The notes: a model not told the origin generated them from the letters alone. Positions 42,639 through 51,994 are shown, counted from the first letter of the stretch. The stretch is 64,000 nt of DNA from an uncultured Pseudomonadota bacterium (GCA_913061235.1 CAJXTB010000013.1:114537-178536), one strand, 5' to 3'. A program made the numbers and translations.

Positions 42639-44783
42639 ATGCGTACGGTTTGGTTGACGGGAATGCTGGCTGCGTGCGGTTGGTCAACCAACAGCGAACC
42701 GGTGGTTGAGGCGGACACGGAAGCGCCGTTGCTCAAGACCGTGGACCTCGACGACTACGCCGCACGTACTGAGCCCGGCGGCTACCGCTTCTTCAATCCC
42801 GCCCATGGATTCGTGGTTCGTGTGGATGACCAGGGCATGACCATTCAGCCCGATCTGAGTGCTCGCGAGGGTGTGACGCTGTCGCTGCGTGCTGTGGTCC
42901 GCGGCGACGAGCGGATTGAGATGCAGCCCGTCCCTCCGTGGGGTGGAGACTGCTACCCCTCCGGTGAGGTCGATGCGTCCGGGCAGTGTCTGCGTCGGGT
43001 GGTGGGCGCTCACTCCGGGGTGGAGCTGTGGTGGGAGAACCGGCCTGACGGGCTACAACTTCAGGTCAGCATTCCTGACGTTCCCAACGGATTCGAGCCG
43101 CTGATGCTAGAGTTCTCGGTGTCTGGAGCCGAGTTCTCGGCGGATGCAGCGGGTGCTTCGCTGTACCCCAAGGACCAACCACCGCTGCATCTGGCCCTTG
43201 CTGGGTGGAATTATCCGGGAACTCACCTGCAGGCGACGTCGGACACGTTGACGCTTGTGGTCGATGCGCGTTCGATAGGGCGTGGCACGGATGTTGGGCT
43301 CATATTGACCAACGGGAATTGGCAGGTGGACCCCGAACGGTTGGGGAACACGCGCGCATCCGTCACAGCCGAGCAGGAGGCCGTTGCCCGTCACTGGCCC
43401 GCGATGCGTGAGTCTATCGGTCAGCTGAGCGCCCGGTTTGCCTCGTCGCTGTCCACCGCAGGAGACGTCAACGGCGATGGCTTTGATGACCTCGTCGTCG
43501 GAAGCTCAGTGCCAGGACGGGTCTACTTGTTCGACGGCTCCACCCGCGGACTTTCCCGTGTTCCATCCTGGGTCCATGATGGCCAGTCCACTATTGAAAA
43601 GTACGGTCATTGCGTCGCCAGCGCAGGAGATGTCAACAACGACGGCTTTGACGATGTGCTGGTTGGCGTGCCTCGGCGCAGTATTGACCGGACCGGTCTC
43701 GGAGGGGCGGAGCTGTTCTTGGGGGCTGCCGACGGCCTGTCCACCCGACCGGCGTGGAGTGCCGAAGGAGATGTGCGAAGCGGGTACTTCGGAGGGGCGG
43801 TCTCGTCGGCTGGAGATGTCAATGGTGACGGCTTTGACGATGTGTTGGTCGGACAGCCGGGAGACCTGATGGCTCGGGGGGTGCATAGCAGAGCGGTGTT
43901 GTACCTGGGGTCCGCGGAGGGGCTGGGCCAAGAGTTCGCTTGGCAGGTCGTGGAGGAGACCGGCGCCAGGCGTCTAGGCGCGTCTGTGGCAGCGGCGGGT
44001 GACGTCAACGCAGACGGGTTCGACGATGTCCTTGTGGGTGTTCCTGGCTACAACGGGGGACAGCTAAGAGAGGGGGCGGCTCGGCTGTATCTAGGCTCCG
44101 CTAGCGGTCTGGCGCAAGAGCCGGCTTGGCAGGTGGAGTCGGATGAGACGGAAGCCGCGATGGGCTATGCTGTGTCCTCCGCCGGAGACGTCAATGGCGA
44201 TGGCTTTGATGATGTTGTGGTGGGCACCGCCGATTCTGTAGTGAACAACGAGGGCATGGCTCAGGTCTACCTTGGCTCAGCGAGCGGCCTGTCGACCACG
44301 CCAGCGTGGCAGGTTTCTGGTGGGGAGCCCGAGGGTCGGTATGGATATTCCGTGGGTGCAGCCGGTGATCTCAACGGTGATGGTTTTGATGATGTGGTCA
44401 TTGGCGCGCCTGTCTTGTCGCTCGATAGCGCCGACAGTGGGCGGGCCTTGGTGTACCTGGGCGCATCCACTGGACTCTCCGTGGCTCCGGCGTGGACGCT
44501 ACGTGGCGATGCTCGCTATGCAAAGCTTGGCAGCACCGTGAACACTGCGGGCGACGTGAACGGCGACGGGCTGGATGACTTGGCCATTGCAGCGGACAAC
44601 CACCCGCTCACCTCCCAAGAGCGCGGGCGTGGGCGTGGGTATGTCCTACGCGGATTCGTGGATAGCGACGGCGACGGGGTCAACGATGCCGAAGACTGCA
44701 ATCCGTCCGACCGTACGGTGGGTCTACCGGTGTGGAATCGCACCGCGGAGGGGGCGCCACTGGCCTGTGAGACGTCCCGCTAG
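42639..44783 (+). CDS. Integrin-like FG-GAP repeat lipoprotein
   Basis: This 714-residue protein starts MRTVWLTGMLAACGWSTN (lipobox LAAC). Residues about 30-265 form an unknown beta-rich domain with one Cys pair (GGDCYPSGEVDASGQC). From about 275 to 680 come seven FG-GAP blades of 56-60 residues, each with GDVNGDGFDDVLVG or close variants and ending in a structural GLS...PAW segment: an integrin-alpha-type seven-bladed propeller with calcium loops. The tail DSDGDGVNDAEDCNP is a thrombospondin type 3-like calcium motif. ATG 42639 has GGGGGAG upstream; the frame to 42483 lacks a signal. The stop shares CTAG with cueR. Confidence 0.82.
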   Translation: MRTVWLTGMLAACGWSTNSEPVVEADTEAPLLKTVDLDDYAARTEPGGYRFFNPAHGFVVRVDDQGMTIQPDLSAREGVTLSLRAVVRGDERIEMQPVPPWGGDCYPSGEVDASGQCLRRVVGAHSGVELWWENRPDGLQLQVSIPDVPNGFEPLMLEFSVSGAEFSADAAGASLYPKDQPPLHLALAGWNYPGTHLQATSDTLTLVVDARSIGRGTDVGLILTNGNWQVDPERLGNTRASVTAEQEAVARHWPAMRESIGQLSARFASSLSTAGDVNGDGFDDLVVGSSVPGRVYLFDGSTRGLSRVPSWVHDGQSTIEKYGHCVASAGDVNNDGFDDVLVGVPRRSIDRTGLGGAELFLGAADGLSTRPAWSAEGDVRSGYFGGAVSSAGDVNGDGFDDVLVGQPGDLMARGVHSRAVLYLGSAEGLGQEFAWQVVEETGARRLGASVAAAGDVNADGFDDVLVGVPGYNGGQLREGAARLYLGSASGLAQEPAWQVESDETEAAMGYAVSSAGDVNGDGFDDVVVGTADSVVNNEGMAQVYLGSASGLSTTPAWQVSGGEPEGRYGYSVGAAGDLNGDGFDDVVIGAPVLSLDSADSGRALVYLGASTGLSVAPAWTLRGDARYAKLGSTVNTAGDVNGDGLDDLAIAADNHPLTSQERGRGRGYVLRGFVDSDGDGVNDAEDCNPSDRTVGLPVWNRTAEGAPLACETSR

Positions 44784-45196
44784 TGGTGCGTCAAGTCGTC
44801 CAAGATTGGGCAGTCCGGTCGGTCCCCACCGTGGCATCTGTCAACCAACGACGACAGCGTGTGCCGCAGCTGGGTGAGCTCGTGGAGCTTGGCGTCGATT
44901 GCGGCCATGTGTGCTTGGGCAAGCTTTCGTACATCACCGGCCGAGCGGTTTGGATTGTCATCCAGAGAGAGCAGCTCGGAGACATCTGAGATGGGAAAGC
45001 CGAGGTCACGGGCGCGCTTAATGAAGCGCAGTCGCTCCACGGTTGCTCGGGCGTACAGACGGTAGCCATTTGCGGCACGCTGGGGCTCTGGCATGAGCGA
45101 GATCTGCTCGTAGTAGCGAATGGTCTTTGCCGGTACTCCGGACTCGCTCGCCACTTCACCAATAGTGAGCAGGCTGGGTTGGATGGGGTCGCTCAT
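44780..45196 (-). CDS. cueR: CueR-like MerR family copper-responsive regulator
   Basis: The 138-residue product has the MerR N-terminal winged helix ([40 protein letters not shown]), a dimerisation helix, and a C-terminal metal-binding loop with two cysteines separated by seven residues (C-HGGDRPD-C). The C-x7-C spacing is that of Cu(I)/Ag(I)/Au(I) sensors. Its ATG overlaps the copA stop by four bases, so it is the second gene of a copA-cueR operon whose promoter (47577-47607) has the operator this family recognises. It would activate copA and itself in response to copper. Confidence 0.9.
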   Translation of the reverse strand: MSDPIQPSLLTIGEVASESGVPAKTIRYYEQISLMPEPQRAANGYRLYARATVERLRFIKRARDLGFPISDVSELLSLDDNPNRSAGDVRKLAQAHMAAIDAKLHELTQLRHTLSSLVDRCHGGDRPDCPILDDLTHH

Positions 45197-47562
45197 TGTG
45201 GTCTCCAGTTGCGAAGGAGCAGGGCGTTGCTGACTACGGACACGCTGGACAGAGCCATGGCTGCGCCGGCAACCATGGGTGTGAGCAGTCCGAATGCAGC
45301 AAGGGGCAGGCCAATCACATTGTAGGCGAAGGCCCAGAACAGGTTCTGCCGTATCTTGCGTGTTGTCGCGCGTGAGATGTCGATGGCGTCGGCAACGCGG
45401 CGGGGGTCGGAGCGCACCAAGGTAATGGCTGCGGTGTGCATGGCGACGTCGCTTCCGGTGCTCATAGCAATACCGACGTCTGCCGTGGCGAGCGCTGGGG
45501 CGTCGTTCACGCCGTCTCCGACCATTGCCACGACTCGCCCTTCTGCCTTAAGTTGCTCGATAGCAGCCGCTTTGTCCGCAGGCAGGACCTCGGCAATGAC
45601 GGACTCAATACCGAGTTCGTCGGCTACGGCTTGGGCGGTTCGCTTGTTGTCCCCAGTGAGCAGCGTCACGCCAATACCTTGGTCGTGAAGGCGCTTCACC
45701 GCAATTCTCGCACTCTCGCGAAGGGTGTCGCCAACGGCGATAGCGCCACACAGCTCACCTGCAGCGGCGACCCACATCACCGATTGACCGGTGGCCTCGG
45801 CTGCTGTGGCGTGAGCTTCGAGCGGGCTCGTGTCAATGCCACTCTCGTTCATCAGTCGCCGACTGCCCACCTGAATGAGACGGTCGTCTACCTGGCCTTG
45901 CACGCCACGACCGGTCAGGGACTGAAAGTCGGTCACGGGGGCCAGAACAGCGCCCTGGACCGCGCGAAGTACCGCGCGACCTAGCGGGTGTTCGCTGTTT
46001 TGCTGTAGAGCGGCGACGGTGTGCACAAGTGCGGTCTTGTCTGCCACTGCCCACACGGATGCGACCTCGGGTCGGCCCTCAGTCAACGTTCCGGTCTTGT
46101 CGAAGACCACGTGAGTGACGGCATGTGCGCGCTCAAGTGCGGGGGCATCTTGGATGAGGATGCCAGAGGTCGCAGCAGCGCCGGTGCCCACCATTAGGGC
46201 GGTGGGTGTGGCCAAGCCTAAGGCGCACGGGCAGGCGATGACCAAGACTGAGACGGCGGTGACCGTAGCGCTGATGACACCGGCGCCAGCCAGCATCCAG
46301 CCAGCAAAGGTCACGACCGCAATGCCTAGGACGACGGGGACGAACACCGCCGAGATTCGGTCGACCGTGCGCTGAATAGGGGCCTTGCTGCCTTGGGCGC
46401 GCTCAACATGGGCGATGATTTGAGCCAGAGTGGCGTCCGCACCCACAGCGGTCGCTTCCACATGGAGCAGGCCCTCGCCGTTGATAGCTCCGCCGATGAC
46501 CTTGTCCGCTACCGTCTTGTCGACGGGCAGGCTCTCGCCGGTGAGCAGTGACTCGTCGACCGTGCTGGACCCTTGACGAATGGTGCCGTCGACAGGAATG
46601 CGCTCGCCGGACTTAATGACGACGACGTCTCCGGTGCCAACGGCGTCTACGGGAACATCAACGGTCTTGCCGTCGCGCAAGATGTGGGCTGTGGGAGAGC
46701 GCAGCGCCATGAGCGAACGGATGGCCTGGGTTGTGCTGCGCTTGGCCCGTCCTTCCAACGCTTTGCCGAGCAGCACTAGGGTGATGACCGCCGCCGAGGC
46801 CTCGAAGTATAGGTGGGGGTCAGCCATCCACCACAGCACGACCGACAAGGCGTAAGCGGCCGATGTTCCAAGAGAGACCAGGACATCCATGTTCGCCGCG
46901 CCCGCTTTGAGCGCGCTGAAGGCGCCGCGGTAGAAGCGGGCACCCACTACGAACTGCACCGGTGTGGCGAGCAGCAGCTGCGTCCAACCCGGTAGCGCCC
47001 AGTGCAGTCCGAATGGCATGCCGAGCATGGGGAGGACCAGCGGCAAGGTCAGGGCGGCAGAGCCGATGAGCAGGGCCTTTTCGCGCCGCCATGCAGCGAG
47101 CTCGCGCCGGGCCTGTTGCTGTTGTTCCTCGGCGGTGGTCGCTGCCACAACTGCGTCGTAGCCGGCGGCCTGTACGCGTTCGACGAGGGCCTGCGGTGAG
47201 GTCTGGCCCGGTGTGTAGGCGACGGTTGCGACCTGTGTGGCGAGGTTGACCTGGGCGGATGCGACGCCTTCGGTCTTGCGCAGAACCGCCTCAATGCGTC
47301 CTGAGCACGAGGCGCAGGTCATGCCGGAGATGGCCAAGCGCACGCTCTGCACGGGAACGGCGAATCCGGCGCGCTCGATAGCCGCAACAATGTCGTTGGG
47401 TTTGGCGCCGTCCAGCGTCACCTGGGCGCGTTCGGTGGCCAGGTTGACCGACACGTCGGCTACCCCATCCACCTTGCTCAAGACTCGCTCTAGACGCGCT
47501 GAGCAGCTCGCACAGGTCATGCCTTGCACGGGGAGAATCAACAAGGGAGTGGTTGCGGTCAT
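45193..47562 (-). CDS. copA: Copper-exporting P-type ATPase
   Basis: This 789-residue P1B-type ATPase has two N-terminal heavy-metal-binding domains, each with GMTCASC (Cys17/Cys20 and Cys83/Cys86), eight predicted membrane helices, TGES at 341-344, the Cys-Pro-Cys transport site at 444-446 in [14 protein letters not shown], the phosphorylated Asp488 in DKTGT, and GDGVNDAP at 682-689. C-P-C with paired GMTCASC domains identifies Cu(I) export across the inner membrane. The length is normal. It is followed by cueR in the same operon and preceded by a CueR-type promoter. The divergent gene at 47711 encodes a small exported metal-binding protein. Confidence 0.95.
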   Translation of the reverse strand: MTATTPLLILPVQGMTCASCSARLERVLSKVDGVADVSVNLATERAQVTLDGAKPNDIVAAIERAGFAVPVQSVRLAISGMTCASCSGRIEAVLRKTEGVASAQVNLATQVATVAYTPGQTSPQALVERVQAAGYDAVVAATTAEEQQQQARRELAAWRREKALLIGSAALTLPLVLPMLGMPFGLHWALPGWTQLLLATPVQFVVGARFYRGAFSALKAGAANMDVLVSLGTSAAYALSVVLWWMADPHLYFEASAAVITLVLLGKALEGRAKRSTTQAIRSLMALRSPTAHILRDGKTVDVPVDAVGTGDVVVIKSGERIPVDGTIRQGSSTVDESLLTGESLPVDKTVADKVIGGAINGEGLLHVEATAVGADATLAQIIAHVERAQGSKAPIQRTVDRISAVFVPVVLGIAVVTFAGWMLAGAGVISATVTAVSVLVIACPCALGLATPTALMVGTGAAATSGILIQDAPALERAHAVTHVVFDKTGTLTEGRPEVASVWAVADKTALVHTVAALQQNSEHPLGRAVLRAVQGAVLAPVTDFQSLTGRGVQGQVDDRLIQVGSRRLMNESGIDTSPLEAHATAAEATGQSVMWVAAAGELCGAIAVGDTLRESARIAVKRLHDQGIGVTLLTGDNKRTAQAVADELGIESVIAEVLPADKAAAIEQLKAEGRVVAMVGDGVNDAPALATADVGIAMSTGSDVAMHTAAITLVRSDPRRVADAIDISRATTRKIRQNLFWAFAYNVIGLPLAAFGLLTPMVAGAAMALSSVSVVSNALLLRNWRPQ

Positions 47563-47576
47563 GGTGCCTCGGGCCT

Positions 47577-47607
47577 ACCTTAATCCTTCCAGTCACTGGA
47601 AGGTCAA
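47577..47607 (-). promoter_or_regulatory. CueR-type promoter and operator of copA-cueR
   Basis: On the minus strand TTGACC (47607-47602) and TAAGGT (47582-47577) serve as -35 and -10 with a 19-base spacer, the long spacer typical of MerR-family promoters. In the spacer lies the perfect dyad CCTTCCAGT-C-ACTGGAAGG on the plus strand (47585-47603), matching the CCTTCC-n7-GGAAGG operator of CueR. The -10 is about 14 bases before the copA ATG. Confidence 0.88.
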
Positions 47608-47710
47608 GCGGCGTGAGGGAGGGCTGGACACGTTGTGACAGTTCGTACGCCGAATCGGTTGCGAGCAACGCCAAACAGAGTCAAGTTGCGCGCAACACTC
47701 TGGAGGCTCC

Positions 47711-48073
47711 ATGTTCCGCACCGCTCTCGTCATCGCTGCTCTTGCGCTTTCCCCCCCAGCTCTCGCCTGCGGCACGAACTCCAACTGTAGCCACTGCGCC
47801 CACGGCGACACCACCACTGCAGCTGTTGACGTGGACGCCGCGGAAGGCACCAAGATCAACTTGGCCATCACCGGAATGACCTGTGGCGCCTGCTCCACCA
47901 AGGTCACTGCAGCACTCAGCGAGACCGCTGGCGTTAACGCTGTGACCGTGGACCACGAGACCGGCCGCGCCCGCGTTGCGTACGACGCTTCTGCGCTGAC
48001 CGTGGACGCCTTGATTGCTGCTGTTGCGACCGCTGGTGGCTTTGAGGCCAGTGTCTTGGCTGACGCTAGCTAG
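47711..48073 (+). CDS. Exported heavy-metal-associated (HMA) domain protein
   Basis: The 120-residue product has a signal peptide (MFRTALVIAALALSPPALAC), then a short Cys/His stretch (CGTNSNCSHCAHGD), then a ferredoxin-like HMA domain (about 48-115) with GMTCGACS, the metal-binding C-x2-C. This is like periplasmic MerP, or CopZ fused to a signal peptide. The possible lipobox LAC at the signal end could make it a lipoprotein. It is transcribed away from copA, so it may be induced with it and buffer copper in the periplasm (inference). GGAGG precedes the ATG. The mature N-terminal Cys/His cluster may bind a second metal. Confidence 0.84.
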   Translation: MFRTALVIAALALSPPALACGTNSNCSHCAHGDTTTAAVDVDAAEGTKINLAITGMTCGACSTKVTAALSETAGVNAVTVDHETGRARVAYDASALTVDALIAAVATAGGFEASVLADAS

Positions 48074-48090
48074 TCCACGGGACGTTGTCG

Positions 48091-48136
48091 GTGCCGGAAT
48101 GTGAACACCTCCTGTGTGTGAGGGGCATTCCGGCAC
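48091..48136. terminator. Hairpin between convergent genes, possible bidirectional terminator
   Basis: GTGCCGGAATG (48091-48101) pairs perfectly with CATTCCGGCAC (48126-48136), with a smaller ACAC/GTGT stem inside. It lies in the 79-base gap between the ends of the HMA gene (48073) and the minus-strand dihaem lipoprotein gene (48153). There is no T tract on either side, so termination would not be the classic intrinsic type. Confidence 0.5.
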
Positions 48137-48152
48137 GAACGGACCGCTCAAC

Positions 48153-49178
48153 CTAGGGCTGCAGGCTGGAAATCCAGTCGCGCACGTCCTGAACCGCTGC
48201 GTCATCCACCAGTTCCGTCCCGAGGGGTGGCATCTGGATGATGTCGCGGCTAGCCATGCGCTCGGCAAGCTGCGAGGCATCGGGGTCGCCTGGTGCAATC
48301 GCTACGGCAGTGGTGTTCTGATGGCGGGTGGGGGCGTTGACGCCTGTCATCATCACGAGGCTGTCGCTGACGGACGCCGTGCCTACCCGCACTCCAAGTC
48401 GCAGGTCGTAGGCGAATGACAGGTAGTAGCTGTCCCTATGACAGCCGCTGCAGTTGCCGTGAAGATATCCGAGAACGTCGTGTTCCAGTTGGTCTCCGGG
48501 TACGACGGTCGACTCGCTGATGGGCTGGGACAGCAGGCCTTCATCGGTCCACGCATCGAGTGTCCGGTCCGGGTTCTCATCACCGAGCTGGATGGCATTC
48601 ACGCCCAGCAGGCCCGTCGCCTGATGACAGCGAAAACAAGCTCCATCGTCGGGAATGTCGTGCTCGGTTCCGTTTGCATTGTCAACGCCTTCGGGCACTA
48701 CGTCCGCGTCTGACCCGTCGTCACGCCATTGATAGGACACCCACACCCACTCCTCTTGGGTTCGCTCGATGTACCGAGTCTCCACGCGTACGCCATCCCG
48801 ACTGAAGGTCTTCCAGGCGCGTGTCCCAACAGGGAACTGCCACAGGTCTGGGTCGGTGGTGTCAATGCTCACACCGTCAGGCAGGGCGAAGAAGCGCTCC
48901 TTGACCGCGCCGTCGCTCCACAGCGGAAACGCAGTGGTGTAGGTGCGCACGTCTGCCGCGAGCGTCTGGTTCGGCAGGTCGCTGTACAACCCGGTCTCGG
49001 ACAATGTGCTGGGCCATACGGCAGGAATCGGTTGTGTGTCGGCGTCCGTGTCCGTGTCCGTGTCCGTGTCTGTGTCTGTGTCTGTGTCTGTGTCCGGCTG
49101 GTCAACGGAAGCGGGTTCGCAGGCCATGATGCCCGCAAGACTGACGAGGAGCGGGAGGGTTCGGTGTAGCTGTGTCAT
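48153..49178 (-). CDS. Dihaem cytochrome c-like lipoprotein with Asp-Thr spacer
   Basis: This 341-residue protein starts MTQLHRTLPLLVSLAGIMAC (lipobox IMAC), followed by an almost pure (Asp-Thr) spacer of nine units encoded by a 6-base repeat. Two haem-binding C-x2-C-H motifs are present, CFRCHQ near residue 188 and CSGCHR near 252. Met residues near the C-terminus (IIQMPPLGTE) may be an axial ligand. The overall pattern resembles secreted 'SO2930-type' dihaem proteins often found with copper or PQQ genes, but that is a loose match. AGGAGG precedes ATG 49178. It is an electron-transfer protein on the outer face of a membrane. Confidence 0.78.
   Translation of the reverse strand: MTQLHRTLPLLVSLAGIMACEPASVDQPDTDTDTDTDTDTDTDTDADTQPIPAVWPSTLSETGLYSDLPNQTLAADVRTYTTAFPLWSDGAVKERFFALPDGVSIDTTDPDLWQFPVGTRAWKTFSRDGVRVETRYIERTQEEWVWVSYQWRDDGSDADVVPEGVDNANGTEHDIPDDGACFRCHQATGLLGVNAIQLGDENPDRTLDAWTDEGLLSQPISESTVVPGDQLEHDVLGYLHGNCSGCHRDSYYLSFAYDLRLGVRVGTASVSDSLVMMTGVNAPTRHQNTTAVAIAPGDPDASQLAERMASRDIIQMPPLGTELVDDAAVQDVRDWISSLQP
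49044..49097 (-). repeat. Hexanucleotide repeat encoding the (Asp-Thr)n spacer
   Basis: Nine units of GTCCGT or GTCTGT (plus strand) run without interruption; four carry CC and four CT before a final GTCCGG. Each unit encodes Asp-Thr on the minus strand. In-frame changes in unit number would lengthen or shorten the lipoprotein's spacer without breaking the gene. Confidence 0.7.
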
Positions 49179-49562
49179 TGGACCTCCTTTAGCCGCTATA
49201 GCGAATGCGGGGGTATCGTTGAACCTCATGCGCCACTCGTAGTGGGAAAACGGGCGTTGGTTCGCTGCGTCCTTCGCTCAGCTCGGAAGTCCAAGTCGCC
49301 GAGTTTGGCCGTTGTGGCGGCTGTCCGTGTGAACGATGATTTTGGCTGGATACTGTCCTGATGGGCTTTCGTGGGCTGAAACGGCACTAGCACGGCCGGT
49401 TGCACAGCAGTCCCATTGATTGCGTGTCGAGGGGTGTCGGCACGTCCCCGCTTGTTTTTCTCAAACCTCCATCACTGGGCTGGTAGACTCCCTCAAAGCG
49501 TAGTGGGTAGCCAGACTGTGATTGGTCTTTGCAAGCACCACTGTCGTTAGTGGGAGAAGCTG
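49179..49562. other. Divergent intergenic region without genes
   Basis: No coding frame or RNA gene was recognised in these 384 bases between two divergent genes. Two short dyads of the same sequence, CCACT-n3-AGTGG at 49233-49245 and CCACT-n6-AGTGG at 49538-49553, lie near the two gene starts; with five-base arms this could be chance. Confidence 0.4.
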
Positions 49563-50846
49563 ATGTCCTTTCGATTCTTGGCCGCCGTTGCTGCCGTCAT
49601 TGTTCCTGTGTGTGCCTCTGCTGGGCCGAACGTACTCACGCACCAAGGCCGATTGACAGACGCCTCGGGCGTTCCGGTCAACGGCCAAGCAGACCTCGAC
49701 ATTTTTCTGTACCGGGCGGACTCCGGCGGCAGTGCATTGTGGACCGACGAGTTCCTTGTGGAACCACAAGACGGCTACTACTCCATCGCTCTTGGCCAAG
49801 ATGGCACCAATCCCATCTTGGACTCTGTGTTTAGCGGAGACATCTACCTGTCTGTCTCCATTGATGACGGCACCCAGTCACCGCGCCAGCTCTTGGCGAG
49901 TGTGCCGTTCGCCGCCCGTGCTGCCGTCGCAGACAGCTTGTCTGGAGCGGGGCTTGCTCAGGTCAGTGCGGCTACGGGTATCTGCGCCGGACGCGAGATC
50001 AACGGCGTGTGTCTGGTAGATGTGGGACCCGCATCCGGGTTTATTGCCGGTGCTCAGTATTGCGCGGCGCTAGGTGCCGACATGTGTACCGATAGCCAGA
50101 ACACCGTTCTTCGCAGGGCCGGCATTGATCTCGGGGCAACATGGACCAGCTCCTACGCAGACAACGACGGCGGTGCGTGGACGGTTGCCAACGGCGGCAC
50201 GAGTGACGACCATTCGGCGACGAGTAACTATGGCGTCACCTGCTGTTCGAATGCCACGCCGTCCCGAAGCAGCGACGAAGTGATTGGCGGTGTGCGCCTT
50301 GTCGCCGAGTCCACAGTGCCTCTGAACTGGTCGCATGCCACGACGACCTGTGCACTAAAGCAGGCAGATATCTGTAGTACCGGACAATCCTATGTTCTTC
50401 GTGCGAACGGCCGGCTGACCTCCGGCGCGAACTGGACGTCAGACCACGCAGACAACGACGGCAGCCAAGCGAGCATTGGCAATGGGGGCACCAGCGACAA
50501 CACCAGCCCAGGCCAGACGTACCGGTTTGGGTGCTGCGCTACAGACCAGCCGCTGGACCTGTCGTGTCCGTCATCCGCCACAGAAGTCGGGGGCATCTGC
50601 ATGACGAGCGTCAACAACGGCGGTGGGAACTTCGCAACAGCAGCGTCGAGCTGTGCTGCCGAGGGTGCCTCACTGTGCTCAATTGCTCAGACAGGCGTTC
50701 TGCGGGCAGCAGGTGTTGTGACCGCGTCAGGGAGCTGGACCGAGTCGTACAGCGACAACGATAGTAACCATGCCTCAGTGGCCATTGGAAACGTGGGAGA
50801 CAACCACACCAACTCCTCCATCTACGGCTGGGCCTGCTGCTACTAG
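49563..50846 (+). CDS. Secreted protein with three Cys-Cys-ending repeats
   Basis: The 427-residue product has a signal peptide (MSFRFLAAVAAVIVPVCASAG) and the N-terminal module shared with 20932 and 27512 (LTHQGRLTDASGVPVNGQAD... PRQLLASVPFAARA). Residues about 138-427 are three repeats of about 90 residues. Each runs GG/NG-[VI]-C/R-[LM], a helix with Cys and Gly (AQYCAALGADMCTDSQNTVLRRAG), then W-[TE]-x-[SD]-[YH]-[AS]-D-N-D, a Gly/Asn stretch, and a closing G-x-x-C-C. The helix-with-Cys and closing C-C layout recalls C-type-lectin-like or FGE-type folds, but I cannot assign a family. GGGAG precedes the ATG. It is probably an extracellular binding protein. Confidence 0.7.
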   Translation: MSFRFLAAVAAVIVPVCASAGPNVLTHQGRLTDASGVPVNGQADLDIFLYRADSGGSALWTDEFLVEPQDGYYSIALGQDGTNPILDSVFSGDIYLSVSIDDGTQSPRQLLASVPFAARAAVADSLSGAGLAQVSAATGICAGREINGVCLVDVGPASGFIAGAQYCAALGADMCTDSQNTVLRRAGIDLGATWTSSYADNDGGAWTVANGGTSDDHSATSNYGVTCCSNATPSRSSDEVIGGVRLVAESTVPLNWSHATTTCALKQADICSTGQSYVLRANGRLTSGANWTSDHADNDGSQASIGNGGTSDNTSPGQTYRFGCCATDQPLDLSCPSSATEVGGICMTSVNNGGGNFATAASSCAAEGASLCSIAQTGVLRAAGVVTASGSWTESYSDNDSNHASVAIGNVGDNHTNSSIYGWACCY

Positions 50847-50853
50847 GCTACCC

Positions 50854-50920
50854 GTTTACAAAGGAACGGATTGTAATCGACCCGACCCTCCGACCCGACC
50901 TCACGTGAAGAGTGGGGGAA
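50854..50920 (+). repeat. Duplicated leader, copy 1 (upstream of first S1 protease)
   Basis: Two blocks are shared exactly with 51995-52061: a 24-base block at 50854-50877 that begins GTTTACAAAGGAACGG, and TCACGTGAAGAGTGGGGGAA at 50901-50920. The distance between the blocks is the same in both copies to within a base. They lie directly upstream of the two protease genes, so a shared promoter or regulator site was duplicated with the gene. Confidence 0.75.
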
Positions 50921-50936
50921 CCTCGGAGGTACCCCC

Positions 50937-51920
50937 ATGTCGAACCGTCTTGCCACCCGCCTGCTCAGCTGCGCCCTCTTCACCACCGTCGTGGGCTGCC
51001 TTCCAGAGCCCGCAGCACAGGACGTCACCACCGTGACCACCATCGTCAACGGAACCGAGGTGGAGCCCGGCGCCTACCCATGGATGGTGTACCAGGGCGG
51101 CTGTGGTGGAACGCTCATCGCGGAGAACTGGGTCATGACGGCGGCACACTGCACGCCTTCCTTGAGCGTGGGCGACACGGTGACCATCGGCGGTACCAAC
51201 CGTGATGCGATGGAAGCGGGCGATGACGGCACGGCACACACCATCGCCGAAATCATCAACCATGCCGGCTACGACCGACGGACCAAGGAGAATGACGTTG
51301 CTTTGCTTCGTCTCGCGGAGCCGTCCGACGTCACTCCCATGGAGCTGGACCGTGGTGGTGACCATACGGGCGTCGATGCGATGGCGATTGGCTGGGGCCG
51401 GTTGAGCTACGGGGGAGCACGGCCTCAAGACCTGCAAGAGACCGTCGTCCCCGTCATCGACCAAGACGTCTGCTACGAAGGTACATCCTGGGAGATCTAC
51501 GACACCATGATCTGCGCCGGCTACCCAGAGGGCGTCACCAGCGTTTGCCACGGCGACAGCGGCGGACCGCTCGTGAGCACCGTCACCGGCGAGCTTATTG
51601 GTGTGGTCAGCTGGGGCGTGGGTTGCGCCGACGCCGGGCGCCCAGGCGTCTACGTTCGGGTCTCCACCACCATCGACTGGGTCTGCGAGAACACCAGTGG
51701 CGCCATTGCGGACTGTCCAGACAGTGAGGAACCCGTTGTGGTGTGTGACGTTGTCGACCCGACCTACTTAGGCGACGGCTACTGCGACAGCGTTCAGGAC
51801 GGCTACAACACCGAGGCCTGCGGGTATGACGGCGGCGACTGCTGCGAATCCACGTGCCAAGACGGCGACTACGACTGTGGGACGAACGACTTCATCTGCC
51901 TCGACCCGGGTGCTGAGTGA
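50937..51920 (+). CDS. Trypsin-family (S1) serine protease lipoprotein with Notch repeat, copy 1
   Basis: This 327-residue protein starts MSNRLATRLLSCALFTTVVGC (lipobox VVGC, Cys21). The protease domain begins IVNG at residue 36; the catalytic triad is His71 (MTAAHC), Asp120 (ENDVALLRL) and Ser208 (GDSGGP). The residue equivalent to trypsin Asp189 is Ser202, so Arg/Lys specificity is not expected; a chymotrypsin-like pocket is more likely. The activation site before IVNG is Thr-Thr, without Arg/Lys. The C-terminus has a Lin-12/Notch-type repeat (GDGYCD...NTEACGYDGGDCC) with six cysteines and acidic calcium ligands. GGAGGT lies upstream of the ATG. A surface protease is likely. Confidence 0.86.
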   Translation: MSNRLATRLLSCALFTTVVGCLPEPAAQDVTTVTTIVNGTEVEPGAYPWMVYQGGCGGTLIAENWVMTAAHCTPSLSVGDTVTIGGTNRDAMEAGDDGTAHTIAEIINHAGYDRRTKENDVALLRLAEPSDVTPMELDRGGDHTGVDAMAIGWGRLSYGGARPQDLQETVVPVIDQDVCYEGTSWEIYDTMICAGYPEGVTSVCHGDSGGPLVSTVTGELIGVVSWGVGCADAGRPGVYVRVSTTIDWVCENTSGAIADCPDSEEPVVVCDVVDPTYLGDGYCDSVQDGYNTEACGYDGGDCCESTCQDGDYDCGTNDFICLDPGAE

Positions 51921-51994
51921 CAGGGACACGGTGGCTGGCAGTGGCCCATCTACTGCTCGAGGTTGGTCCGTCCCGTTTGCACAATCGCCCCCAC

